Source: Portulaca oleracea (lineage: Eukaryota; Streptophyta; Magnoliopsida; Caryophyllales; Portulacaceae). From it: a DNA stretch of 64,000 nt. This document shows positions 1 through 10,902 of this stretch, piece after piece. The position numbers and the translations under genes were made by a program. Location: positions 9,879,190 to 9,943,189 of the forward strand of contig CM055887.1 in assembly GCA_029582165.1 (NCBI GenBank), read 5' to 3'. The number at the start of each line of letters is the position of its first letter. Position 1 is the first letter of the stretch. The notes beneath the pieces were generated by a model that had not been told where the DNA came from, did not search any database, and was given only the letters and a program-made list of their open reading frames with translations.

Positions 1-179
1 GATCCGAGCTGAGTTATGCTCTGGCCTATCGAACCCAGACGGGTTTCTTCCGTAATATTGGGCCATTATGCTTGTTTTCGGGCCAGAAACGAAATGGGTT
101 TGCATGCTACTAAACTACTCGGCTAACTTATTTTTACAAATAACTAAAACTAATACCGGTACAAAACCCGGTGTCTACA
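1..179 (-). repeat. Partial 3' LTR of the Tat-like element
   Basis: Matches 9664-9842 base for base except one C/T difference near 168. It ends in GTGTCTACA at 179, the terminal inverted repeat partner of TGTAGACC at 8742. The rest of this LTR lies left of the window. Confidence 0.9.
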
Positions 180-184
180 GATAG

Positions 185-194
185 CCCCCACTTT
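185..194 (-). other. Polypurine tract of the Tat-like element
   Basis: The minus strand reads AAAGTGGGGG a few bases before the LTR, the usual place and composition of the plus-strand primer. It fixes the element orientation as minus. Confidence 0.7.
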
Positions 195-335
195 GATCGA
201 GTTTGAGTAAAACGATGATCAAAGTAGTCTTGATGATCTTGGATATGAATCGAAGCACATTCGAAGTGGTTGGCGCTTGGAAGCTTGGTCTGCGTCGATT
301 TTTGGTGGCTCGCTTAGTTTCTTCCGTAAAGTGAC

Positions 336-1123
336 GAATTGATCCGCCTCATTTCGCCGTGAGGTAGATCAAGGTCATGCACTTCATTTCGCCGTGGAGT
401 GCAAGACACGTATGCTGTATGGGTTGACTGCTTAGTTTCTTCCGTAAAGTCGGTCGGGTCGATCCGCTTCATTTCGCGAGGCGGATCTGGGGCATGCTTC
501 ATTTCCGTGAAACATGACAGATGATGGGGTGGTCCACTTCATTTAGCCGTGAGGCGGACCGAGGTGACGCGCTTCATTTCGCCGTGAAGTGATGATGAGG
601 TGATCCACTTCATTTCGCCGTGAGGTGGATCAAGGTAACGTGCTTCATTTCGCCGTGAAGCATGCCGTGATGATGGGGTGGTCCACTTCATTTCGCCGTG
701 AGGCGGACCGAGGTGACGCGCTTCATTTCGCCGTGAAGCGTGCCGTGATGATGAGGTGATCCACTTCATTTCGCCGTGAGGTGGATCGAGGTGACGAGCT
801 TCATTTCGCGTGAAGCATGCGTGATGATGGGGTGGTCCACTTCATTTCGCCGTGAGGCGGACCAGGTGACGCGCTTCATTTCGCCGTGAAGCGTGCGTGA
901 TGATGAGGTGATCCACTTCATTTCGCCGTGAGGTGGATCGAGTGGCGTGCATTTCGCCGTGAAGCATGCCGTGATGATGGGGTGGTCCACTTCATTTCGC
1001 CGTGAGGCGGACCGAGGTGACGCGCTTCATTTCGCCGTGAAGCGTGCCGTGATGATGAGGTGATCCACTTCATTTCGCCGTGACGTGGATCGAGGTGACG
1101 CACTTCATTTCGCCGTGAAGTGC
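336..1123. repeat. Tandem array of hairpin units (half-unit about 80 bp) beside the 3' LTR
   Basis: The core CTTCATTTCGCCGTGA recurs about twenty times. Half-units alternate between a stem built on GATCCAC or GGTCCAC and one built on TGCTTCA or CGCTTCA, always around the loop TTTCGCCG, spaced by GTGATGATG(A/G)GGTG. Apparent reading frames across it are products of the repeat and not genes. Tandem arrays between the extra ORF and the 3' LTR are known in Tat-lineage elements. Confidence 0.9.
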
Positions 1124-1830
1124 GGGACTTGTGTCTCTGTGCTGAAAAGGGTGTCATCGCATTGTGAAGGCCCGATGACGGCCACCGAAGATGAGTTCGT
1201 CTTTTGTAACCGCCTGACGACCGACGTATCTCGTGCATTGTTCTGCAAAACAGAGAAGGAGGGCATCAGTTTATCTGAAAATCAGAGCGAGTCAGAGAAT
1301 TTACCTGTCAGTTGTGCTTTAGCTCTCGGAAATGGGCTTAAGTTTGCCATTGCTTCATGGGAAATGCTCGAATTGCATTGGGCCTGAACTTTGGGCCTGT
1401 TTCAGACAGTAAACCCGTCTGAGTTGGCGCTCGAGATTGCTTTTGGGCTTGAATTGGAGCGACGAATTTGGGCCCATTTTGGCTCTTTAAAACCGTCTGG
1501 GTTCTTGCATTGGGCTTGCAATTGTAAGGCCCATTTTGGCTGCGATGAGCTTGGGCCGGCATTCTGGCTCTGAAATGGCCTGCGAACCCGTCTGGGTTCC
1601 TGCATTGGGCCTACAAATGCAAGGCCCATTTTCTGCGACGCATTTGGGCAGGTATTTTTTTGGCGCAAGGAACCCGTCTGGAGTCCTTTCTTTCTCTTTT
1701 TTTTCGGCCAATGCATGTGATTTTAGGATAGATTTTAGGATAGATTTTCGGCCAATGCATGCCTTCCATGATCCTATTGCTGGGACCCGTCGGTTGGCCA
1801 CTTGTGTGGTGTGCATGTATCCACTCTCCT

Positions 1831-1837
1831 TATAAAA
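1831..1837 (+). promoter_or_regulatory. TATA box for the antisense PMD gene
   Basis: TATAAAA followed by GGGGCC and a pyrimidine/A-rich leader with an ATG at 1925, about 90 bp downstream. The spacing is that of a plant Pol II promoter. It reads opposite to the retroelement, so it would drive the PMD gene and not the element. No transcript data are available. Confidence 0.5.
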
Positions 1838-1924
1838 GGGGCCTCTTCACACCCTCAATCACATATCTCATTCTTCCACTTCCTATTCTTGCTCAAAAAA
1901 CATTCATTCACTAGTTAGGAAACA

Positions 1925-2085
1925 ATGGTTAGAAAAGTTAGAGATCCGCCCGTTCAACCCCATGCAACAAACTGGGCGCATGAAATGTCCTCCCGGCGAG
2001 CATGGACTCCTAGGCCGGGTTGGGAACCGTCGATATTGGCGCCTGAACCGTGGAATCACGTATGGCACAAGCATTCACATGTCCG
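1925..2085 (+). pseudogene. Possible first coding exon of the antisense PMD gene
   Basis: An ATG opens a 53-codon frame (starting MVRKVRDPP, rich in Pro, Trp and His) that runs to a candidate splice donor GTAATG at 2086. It follows the TATA box at a sensible distance. It has no domain I recognise, and linking it to the PMD body at 2983 across a repeat-filled intron is inference. Confidence 0.35.
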
Positions 2086-2415
2086 GGTAATGTCTTCTTC
2101 CTGACTCTGCTCTTTAATTATAGCATAAATTTGCAAGTAGAAATGTTTAATTCTAGCTTGTTGATTTAGCTAATAATAATGAAGTAATTTGTGTCGATTA
2201 CCCGTATTGTTCAAATCGAGCTTTAGAGAACCGAGGATGATAGGCCGTTTTTTTTTTTAGGATAGAAAAACCCGTCTCAGTTGGGCTGCAACTAGATGAA
2301 GGGTGAAATGCACGCGTGAGAGGCCCGTCCCTTTTTGGCGCTAAGAACCCGTCTGGGTTAATCCGAAAAATGAGCCCGTCTGCGCCTTGGCCCGTCGTCG
2401 AAGAACCCGTGTGAG

Positions 2416-2876
2416 TTGGGCCGATGCGTGACTTCTCTCCTTGCGTGAACCGTCGAGTTGTCTTTGATGCGTGACTCTTTTTCCTTGCACGAACGTCGAG
2501 TTGGGGTGATGCGTGACTCTTTTTCCTTGGGTGGGCGAAAAAGCGAGGCCCAACTTTTCCCTTGTGAACGTGCGGGTGGACTAAAAAAGCGAGGCCCAAC
2601 CCTCTTTTCCTTGGGTGGACCGAAAAAGCGAGGCCCAACCCTTTTCTTCTTGTGAACCCGTCTGGGTGGGTCGAAAAAAGCGAGGCCCAACCCTTTTTCC
2701 TTGTGAACCCGTGCAGGTGGGCGGCGAGGCGACCCTCTTTTCCTTGGGTGGGCGAAAGCGAGGCCCAACCCTTTTCTTCTTGTGAACCGTCTGGTTTTTC
2801 CTTGGAGTGGCGAAAGCGAGGCCCAACCCTTTTCTTCTTGTGAACCCGTCTGGGTTTTTCCTTGGGTGGGCCGAAT
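2416..2876 (+). repeat. Degenerate minisatellite, unit about 55-60 bp
   Basis: Repeated blocks of GAAAAAGCGAGGCCCAACCC followed by TTTTCTTCTTGTG and a copy of AACCCGTCTGGGT. At least six units of unequal length lie in the presumed first intron of the antisense PMD gene. Frames here on either strand (rich in RKKR or FFSPP) are products of the repeat. Confidence 0.75.
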
Positions 2877-2982
2877 GATTTTTTTTAGCCCCCTAATTTA
2901 GTGGAAGTTCAATTTAGCTTTTGCTAAATTAGGGATCACTGATAGTTTCTTTGTAGGGACTTGTCTCTTTTTTTGAATTTTT

Positions 2983-4290
2983 ATGGTGGATCCTCAGGAG
3001 GATTCCCTTAGAACTGGTGGCAATATGCGGAAACCGATCAAGGTGGTGGAGCATTTTGCGGAAGATAATTGGGTGCTTGCACTTTTAGAAGAGTCAGGAT
3101 TCGACCTCTTCTGGAAATGTGTCAAGGCCTGGGAACATTGTACACCACGGGTGATGGGGCGTGCGCTTGCAGAGAGATTCTGGGATTCCACCAACACCTT
3201 CCACCTCCCTGTAGGAGAGATGGCCATATCCCCTGTTGACTTTGTGATGATTCACGACTCTGTTGGGGTGGTCAAGATGTCGAATTCGACCCTGTTATGC
3301 CGGATCAAGTGATGGAATTATTAGAACCTGTGCTTGAACGGCGTCGGTTTGGTCGAAAGATGAAACTTTCTTGTGGCTCCTTCGAGGATGTCATCACTTC
3401 TGTCGACTTCAATCATATGGATGAGTTTCATCGTCGTTTCATTTTCCTGGCATATTTCATCTACGCGCAATGTTTGCCAATCGAGGGGATGATATTTACG
3501 ACTTGGATGAAGAATCTCCTTGATTTAGAACAAGTCATTCATCGGAGCTGGGCAAAGTGCGTATATGCTAACTTTATTCGTTGGCTTCGTGTTGGTGTCG
3601 GCACTGTGATGTGGACCCATTCTTTGCCGAGAGTCGCGGGAGATGGCGGTCGGCGTGGAAGGTGCTCGAGGTAATCTTGAGGCGCTTCTCTTTTACATGC
3701 ATTTCTCTTTTTAGATCGTGAGTTTGGTATTGACATATTTGCGGTATGGGGGTATGAGTACATTAAGGGATTCACTATCCCTACCCGACACGTCGATAAA
3801 GTCTTGCGGTGAGCAGTGGCACAAAACTACCTCGAGCAAAGAAGAAACCATTTGGGAGCTTAGATGAGTTCGCGCATCTTGGATCACCTTGAAGAGGTAC
3901 ATCTTTCATGTAATCTCTCTTACATTTCTTTGGTGCTTATGTTTCCTTTACTTGTGCGGGATGATGTCAATTGGAATGCACAGGTTGGCTTGAGATTCCG
4001 CAAGACTTTATTCCTCACGAAATGCGCGTAGGGATAGTACCTGCGCTTGGTGATGGAGTCCGTCCGGTTAGTGCAGAGTCTTGGTGAGAGACTTACAAGG
4101 CAAACCTGGGCCATGAAAGGTGGATAATACCATCGGACCCTCCCGAGACCATGCATGATCCGCGAGCCTTGCGTGCCGAGGCGTTGTAACACTAGAGAGG
4201 TTCTGGTATACTAATCATGCATCGATGGCATCGCCCGACCAGTGCAGGAGGAATGGGAACAATATCGGGACCGCTTTGGCCTTGAAAGGT
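2983..4290 (+). pseudogene. Plant mobile domain (PMD, aminotransferase-like) gene, decayed, antisense to host retroelement
   Basis: The first frame (2983-3312) contains LAERFWDSTNTFHLPVGEMA, a clear match to the conserved (R/W)W..(T)xTFHLPxGEMT core of plant mobile domains (PF10536), which occur in MAIN/MAIL genes and in Ty3/gypsy and MULE elements. The homology shifts frame near 3262, continues at 3297-3674, passes a likely intron (donor near 3668, acceptor near 3714), and goes on with FGIDIFAVWGYEYIKGFTIP and a VGLRFRKTLF-like stretch near 3985, all with stops and shifts. It therefore cannot make a full protein. Keeping introns inside a retroelement is explained by its antisense orientation. 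Extra antisense ORFs in Tat elements are described in the literature; identity as PMD is confident, exact exon limits are not. Confidence 0.75.
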
Positions 4291-5745
4291 GGGGAAGAAG
4301 ACCTCTATTTACTCTTTTCATGTTCCTTCTATTACCGCCTAATATGACCAATTCTTTGCTTGTTGCAGTTGGGGCCCTATTGCAAGGATGACGAGAAGAG
4401 TTAGAGCAGTTCTAGGGACACAGTTTGCGGCTACCCGAGGGCGACTAGTGAGGACATCAAACCGGAACTAGAGAAGATCCTGGGAAAGCCGGTAAGTGAG
4501 CCCCCTTTTTCTTTGCTTGCTTGTACCTTGCTTAAACTTTGACCAATTTTCCCTATTCTGTGCAGTGGCGATGGAAACAAGCAAAAGGCTTCCTCAAAAA
4601 TTACTTCACACTCAAATGGGCTCGTGAGAAATACGTTGCGAGTTACGTGGTTGGGGGCAAACGTGGATGATGATGCTGCGATCTCGTCCTGTGGATCCTC
4701 CTCTCCACTCAGATCGCACGCGTGCCTCGTGGCGGTCGGGCGATGGACCTTCCTCGACATTCTTCCTTCATGGCCGACGCGAGCGGTCTTATGGGAAGTG
4801 AGGCTCTCGAAGGCACGGGAGAGGAGTAGGCGGAGCATGGGCATGCCGCTCGCGATGGCGTGGGAAAGGTATATTACTTGAAGATAGTCATTCAACCGAT
4901 TCCACCACGGAGACACGGGTTTTGGCCACGACTTTCGTGATGCATGGAGAAACGGCATATCCTCCATGTCTTTAGGTGAGCACGGGCATCGGTGAGGTCT
5001 CATGATCATGGGAATTCTCGTCGAACGCGGTTCGTCGTGGTACCCCGACTTTGTGGTGACAGTTCCGAGTCTAAGCTTGGTGGGCTGTGTGCGCGAGCAA
5101 GAAGGCATTTCACTGCATTTAGGTACTCCTTCAGAATCTCGTCATTCGGGGTCTAGGCGTCAACCCTCTCATCCTTTGCCTCAGTACCCTTATGGAATGC
5201 CTGGGTATGTTCCTGCGTCTCCTGCAGCGACTGTGGATTTAGGTTATGGCACTTCATTTGCGGCGGTCGATCCTACCGTGGTACTGCGATGATTCGGTGC
5301 ATCGTGGGGTATAACGTGCCCTCGCAGATGACGCCTCATCGGTGCTTCCGCCTCAACCCGTTGTACCCGTTACTCCTTCGCGAGGAGGTTTGGGCTGCCT
5401 CGAGCGTGCGGATGGGAACACAAACTCAGGAATGGTCGGGATGGCCTGTCCCAGAGCCCGTAGTAAGAACTTCTTGGCCTGCTTCACAGGGGTGGCCTGG
5501 AGGTAATCAAGAGTGGCAGGTTCCAGAACACTCTTGGCTTAATGCAGGCAGTACCGAAGTGTTGCACTTATCTGGCTCAGGTGGTGATACAGAGGTGGTA
5601 AGACTCCTCCTACTATCAATGGGACACTTACTTTGGAGCTGGTGGAAGTGGAGCCCATGGGGCTGATAGCGCTAGTGGCGGCGGCGACACGGAGGTCTGG
5701 CATGATGAGGATTGAGAAAGATGCACATGCAGGGTCTTTATGCAA
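4291..5745 (+). pseudogene. Probable 3' portion of the antisense PMD-type ORF, frame-broken
   Basis: Open segments at 4624-4881, 5002-5292 and 5289-5666 on the plus strand follow the PMD body. They encode Ser/Arg-rich and then Pro/Gly/Trp-rich tails, with no recognised domain. GT-AG-like sites near 4492 and 4566 suggest intron remnants. I treat them as the decayed C-terminal region of the same gene because of position and strand only. They could equally be non-coding element sequence. Confidence 0.35.
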
Positions 5746-8720
5746 CGAACCTATGTAATGCTATGCATGACTCTTTATTATGCACTTAGGACGATGCAAT
5801 GCAATGATGAAATAACGCTTTTTTTTTATTTTTATTTTTTTATATGCACTAGCGCGAACTACTGATGTGATGCTTATGTAATGATGATGCTACGTAACGC
5901 ACTTCTTTTATTTTCATGTACTCTTATGCACAAAGTAACAAAAATGTGCAATGCGATATGCAATCTACATGGTGGGATTACTCCCACTTCCCCAAACGAA
6001 AAAAGACCAAAATAAAAATAAAAAACGAGAATTAAACGCTACAAGTACGTTCGAACTACAGTTTCGGGGCCGGCGAATAACCATCTCGTGGACCCGCATT
6101 ATGACCCAAGATGGAGGCGAAATGGTTTTGTGGGATAGCCCAATAACCTGGCCCAAACCCTTCTGACGTTCAAGCCCAATGGGAGCTTCACCTATAGAAA
6201 CTGGGTCGAGAAGCGGGGCAAAGGAGGCCCATAAACCCGTCTGGGTTGCATAGTTGTTTTTCTTCTTTTTTTTTTTGTAAACTCAATTCAACAAGCAAGC
6301 ACAAAGATTAATCTGGACAAAATCAAAACTTAGTTCGAAAGAGATAGGAAGAAGTTTTCGAATCCCAAAGGAGAGAACAAGTACTTCAGAGGCATAAATC
6401 CGCCAACAGTCTTAAGAATAATGCAAATGTGCGCGGTTAGTTATGGACGTAGGTCAGTTAAAAAGAGCAAACCTCACATAGGAAAGAACAAACACTCAAA
6501 CACTCAATTTTGAAAATGTATGTGTGTTTTCTCATACTCAAACCAATAGAAACAAACTACCATAAGCTTGGTAAGAACCTCACTCTCCACTACTGATATG
6601 CAACGCACAAGTGACAATCAAAAAGACTTTTTCGGGTTGCAACGGGGCTTAGGTTAGGGTAAGGAGCGGTAAAATTTGGGAATGAGGAGTTAAGAGCCAT
6701 GCTTGGATTGATTTTCAATGAAACACTCTAAACTCTCCTTCTTGCTTAATGTATGCAAGGCATTTCACCTTTCACCCTGAAACATCTCAACTGAATACAA
6801 CCGGGTCAAAGTTTTCTGAACTTTAAATTGAATCTCCCTAATCACCCTTTTATTTTTGAAACTCTTTTCCTTTTTTTTTTACTTTTTTTTTACTTCTTTT
6901 TTTTTTTTTGTGGGTGATCGGGGAGAAGAATATCTATGGAATCTTCGACTTTGATATAATATATGAACAACATAACCAAATACCAATCGCTCAAGATATG
7001 GGACTTTCAGATTCTCCCAAACTTCCAAAAAAAGGCAAACTCTCATCCAACCAAGCAAGGCAAAAGGATACTGGATATCAGAGGCCAAGGCTCGTATTGT
7101 CAGGGTTCAATCATGAAAAAAGGATAAACAAAGGCTAGGCGGGGCAAAAAGAACGGTAAATATAATGTAAGGAAGGCTATTTAGCTATGTAGCTTATCAA
7201 AATAAAATCGAATGCCTTAATCACTTTGTCACAGCGTGCAATGCAAATGTGTAGTCTCAAGCAAGATGCAAAACAAGTTCTAGAGATGTAACTAATGGGT
7301 GAGTCACTCAAGGGATCATGGAATTGATAAAAGTGATCAATTTAAAATTTAGGCAATGTGGACTCACGGGATGGGGCTCAATCAACTAAACTTAGCCCAA
7401 AGATTTGCGGCACGCACATTTATACTTTCTAAGATAGTCAAAGCAGTCAGATACAACTTTCATAACTTGTCTCAAAATCGGGTTTGAAGGAAAAGGTTTC
7501 AAAAACTTTTGAGATCTCGTCCAGATTTTTCTAAGTGAAGCAAGTTAAACTGAAAGTAAGAAAGGTTTACGGCCTCCGTTGGATGGAATTAGTCTCAACA
7601 GTTTTCTGAGGGGGGCTAGGCACGCTAGTGGTCATGGTGGATTCACTGGATTCACTGGATTGGGCAGGTGGTCTGTAGTTGGGATTGTGAATAAGTCTGC
7701 CGGTTTGTGGGTCACGGATGCGGGCTCGGAGATGGTCTGCTATCTTGCCTGCATGGAAACTGGTTTAGTGCTCGAAAGAGCCTTTATGCCACCCGCCCAA
7801 TGCATGCATGACTTAATGGACCTATATGAGCCTAGGACACGGACATGACGCCTACATGCTGACACAAGGGTGACTCACCCACTTTTATGGGAGTGCATGT
7901 CCTAACTCTATATGGACCTAGCATGATGACTGACAGGACTGATACTCATTGGGCATCTGACTCAAGGAGCGTCATAAAGGGCCGAATAGGATCAATAGTA
8001 AGTGGATTAGGCTGACTGCAGTATCGAACAGTTTGGCCCGATGTGGAAGGAGAAGAAAAACAGGCACAAACCCGTCTGGGTTTAAACTGTAATTCCTCCC
8101 TTTCAAATAGGCACAGACAGGATTCCACAGTGGGTCCAACTAGGCCAGGCACGTCAAACCCGTCTGGGTTTGGGCCACCAAACCCGTCTGGGTTTGAGCC
8201 AGTCCATCTCTCATTTGATCCTACGCGGGCTAGAATGACGTCCCACTCATGTTTGGGCTAGACACTTCGACTTCAACTTTTATAGGATTAATTTACATGG
8301 CATACAGATGCGGGATGAGCCTAACCATGGCTTTAGATCCAGGGTTTTTCTAGGTTTAGGGAGATGAATGAGGTACCACATGTTCTCGCCCCGGTGCATT
8401 TTCCTTATATGGAATTCAAGGAAAAATGTGTGGGGTGTTGCTCTTTGGGTTTCAAGGAAACCTTTAGAGTGTAACACGGGTGAGAGGAGAGATCAAATGC
8501 TTGGCGATGTAAGTGCATCCCACAAGTAGTGACCTCCCGCTCTGGATGATTCCTAGTTTTAAAACCTAAACCAACGCTTTTGTGCTCCCACCATAAAGGC
8601 CCAAGAGTAGCCTGTATGCAATATGCCTAAAAATGATAAAAATGTGAAATAAATTAATTCCTCCTTTTACAAAAACACTAAAATTTAATTCTTTCAAGTT
8701 TTACCCTCTTTTAAGTTTAA
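5746..8720. other. Non-coding interior of the Tat-like element, no gag or pol seen
   Basis: Three kilobases with poly-T/poly-A runs (5820, 6890) and short frames only. No zinc knuckle, protease, reverse transcriptase or integrase motif was found on either strand. Copies of the 14-bp palindrome occur at 6234, 8069, 8157 and 8181. In element orientation this is the region after the primer site, where gag-pol should lie; it appears to have been replaced or lost. Confidence 0.6.
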
Positions 8721-8738
8721 GTCCCAGTGGAGTCGCCA
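8721..8738 (-). other. Primer binding site, tRNA-Arg type
   Basis: Plus strand GTCCCAGTGGAGTCGCCA equals a plant tRNA-Arg 3' end with CCA, so the minus strand is the complementary primer site, three bases from the LTR at 8742. tRNA-Arg priming is characteristic of Ogre/Tat elements. Confidence 0.85.
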
Positions 8739-8741
8739 ATC

Positions 8742-9842
8742 TGTAGACCAGAAAAAATCGATGACCTTTTCGCGCTACTTAAAAGAATGATTGGGAGCCG
8801 ACTAGGATTGCTTAACCTTAAATAAGGTTGAACTTTTAAGAATAACTTTGCTGACAGATTAAAAAAAACGATTTATGCGCCGTGAGCCCGAGATTCACCT
8901 TTTAAGAAAGAGAAAAAAAAAAGGGAAAAAGACAAAAAGGAAGGGGAAAACACAAGGAACCCGTCTGGGTTCACAGCTGGAACCAAGACGGGTTCGTAAC
9001 TGCAGATCCCACGAGAAAGGAGAAAAACAAAAGAAAAAAAGAAAAGAAGGTGAAAACCCGTCTGGGTTCATGAATTGAACCAAGCCGGGTTGCTTCTTGC
9101 GCTAAACACAAATTAGGTCATAGAAACCATACAAAGGAAAATACCAAAGTACGAAAATAGAGTCGCCAGTTGAATTTTAGGAGAAAAACAACAAACCATT
9201 TTGATAAACAACTCCGGCCTACGAACCCAAAGACGGATTCGGGGGTAAGGTTACGAATTTGACAATTAAAATTGTCAAATTCGCCTATTCAAACGAACAG
9301 ACTCTACTAGAATTAAATCAAAGCAGAAAAAAGTTAAAGGGAGGAATTAGATATAAATTTCACAAATTCATCATTAAAATCATGCAAAACATTGAAAATA
9401 AAAAAAACGAATTCGATAGATTACTACATGTTTTACATCAACTATGCTAACCTTTAGTGAAGTAGCATGCAAAGGGAGAGAAGAGGTGGAGAGAATATGC
9501 TAGTGTCAATACTCTAGCATACCCTGGTGTGTCCATGGAAGGGAAAAAAGGGTTTAATTTATAGTGGAATAGGGGGAGTAGGGGGTGCGTTTTAGTTAGC
9601 ATACGGCCGCGGAACCCGGACGGGTTCTGAGTGGCCGAACTCTGGCCCGAAACTCACCGGTTTGATCCGAGCTGAGTTATGCTCTGGCCTATCGAACCCA
9701 GACGGGTTTCTTCCGTAATATTGGGCCATTATGCTTGTTTTCGGGCCAGAAACGAAATGGGTTTGCATGCTACTAAACTACTCGGCTAACTTATTTTTAC
9801 AAATAACTAAAACTAATACCGGTACAAAATCCGGTGTCTACA
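8742..9842 (-). repeat. 5' LTR of the Tat-like element (1101 bp)
   Basis: Begins TGTAGACC and ends TGTCTACA on the plus strand, a terminal inverted repeat. The last 179 bp equal the segment at 1-179. It holds several copies of the 14-bp palindrome. The sequence after 9842 (CTAGC) is the candidate target duplication; its partner lies outside the window. Confidence 0.85.
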
Positions 9843-10902
9843 CTAGCACTAAGATTTAAAAACAAACGTATGTGTATTACGAGTATAGTTGATCAATGTA
9901 AATCCAAAGTTCAAAGACATGTCTACTTTGTGATTTGGATTCAATTTTGACTTGTATATACTAAGTGAAAAGTTCAAGGAGCAATCTACTTTTCATTATG
10001 CATATGTTTGTGGGTTTCTCGGGTGATTACAAGTTAAGGTATATCTCAAATGGCGGGGGTGTTAACTCCTTAAGTAAGATCATTTCAAGGGTTTTCGCAT
10101 ACTCTTGAAATGGCGGGGGATTGTTGGAATTATTTCAAGAGTATAAGAATTTTATATAGCATAAGGAATCGTGTGGAACAAGTACAAGGATCATATATAA
10201 GATAAACATCAAGAATATGATCAACACGAGTCCATAAGAGACCAACACGGTTCGTGTTAGTCTCCAGAAGCAAGATAAAACGATCCTGGGCTCAACACGG
10301 GTCGTGTTGAGGCAACACGGACTGTGTTGCGTCAACACGGACCGTGTTGGAACCCAGAATCTGTTTTAATGGTTAACGGCTATATAATCTTATGTATTAA
10401 GTGTATGATATCAATAGTAAGTTCGATATTATATGTATTCCAACAGCTATATTAGTTGACCAAGTCAAGGTCATAATCCATCATTAAGGACCTTAATTAT
10501 GCCTTTGACTAAGGGGTGTAATTAGGGTTGGATTAGGTGTGGAAGTCTCCTATAAATAGGAGACATTCCCAAGCCATTTGAGAGCATCACAAGCTACTAT
10601 TCTATTCTATAATCACATCCTCTCAAATATAGACTGCAACTATACTTGAGAGAATCAAGTGAGAAACCTATGTCTTGAGTGCAACAAGAGCTAAGTTTTA
10701 TCCCTCGGAATATTTACGGTATAGTAAATAGTTCTTAAGGAAAATGAGTTCGAAACCATGACTCTTAGTGATATCCAAACAAGTTTATCATTGGTTATTA
10801 TGTCATATCTCCATCTTGTCATACATACCGCAAGAAGATCAAGAAGCCAAGTCAAGTGAATATGATGAAGATTCAAGCCGGTCTAACATCATTTTCCCAA
10901 CA
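9843..10902 (+). mobile_element. Remnant 3' end of a Ty1/copia element, interrupted by the Tat-like element
   Basis: A purine tract ending TGGCGGGGGA at 10120 is followed by an LTR starting TGTTGG at 10122 and ending CCCAACA at 10902 (781 bp). A second GGCGGGGG tract near 10054 is similar. The upstream 280 bp are internal sequence with no recognisable coding left. The LTR contains a cluster of CAACACGG-NN-CGTGTTG palindromes at 10240-10350. The rest of this element is missing or lies left of the window. Confidence 0.75.

Larger units (their letters stand above)
32..9708. repeat. Dispersed 14-bp palindrome AACCCGTCTGGGTT, about 20 copies
   Basis: The imperfect palindrome AACCC-GTCT-GGGTT, or its complement AACCC-AGAC-GGGTT, appears near 32, 1411, 1490, 1585, 1671, 2268, 2346, 2404, 2655, 2843, 6234, 8069, 8157, 8181, 8958, 8981, 9055, 9078, 9613 and 9695, some copies with one or two changes. 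Copies lie in both LTRs and the internal region of the Tat-like element and I saw none clearly outside it. Function unknown. Confidence 0.85.
1..9842 (-). mobile_element. Non-autonomous Tat/Ogre-like Ty3/gypsy LTR retrotransposon (left end outside window)
   Basis: A 179-bp segment at 1-179 recurs at 9664-9842 with only one difference seen, so the two are the same end of two LTRs. Orientation is minus: the strand opposite 8721-8738 matches a tRNA-Arg 3' end (primer site) next to the LTR boundary at 8742, and the complement of 185-194 is a purine tract (AAAGTGGGGG) next to the other LTR. No gag, protease, reverse transcriptase or integrase could be found on the minus strand between 5750 and 8720, so the element depends on others. 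tRNA-Arg priming, a tandem array near the 3' LTR and an antisense extra ORF are known traits of the Tat lineage; the assignment is inferred from these, not from pol. The near identity of the LTR ends suggests a recent insertion. It interrupts a copia element whose remnant resumes at 9843. Confidence 0.8.

Noticed and set aside
336..1123. Regular repeats with spacers that could be mistaken for a CRISPR array
   Set aside because: Spacers are themselves repeated, units are variable hairpins, and the context is a plant retrotransposon.
314..1238. Several overlapping frames on the minus strand rich in HASRRNEA and DPPHGEMKW
   Set aside because: Translations of the tandem hairpin array; no independent coding evidence.
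2198..2843. Overlapping frames on both strands with RKKRVGPRFF or KKRGPTLF repeats
   Set aside because: Products of the 55-60-bp minisatellite; open on both strands.
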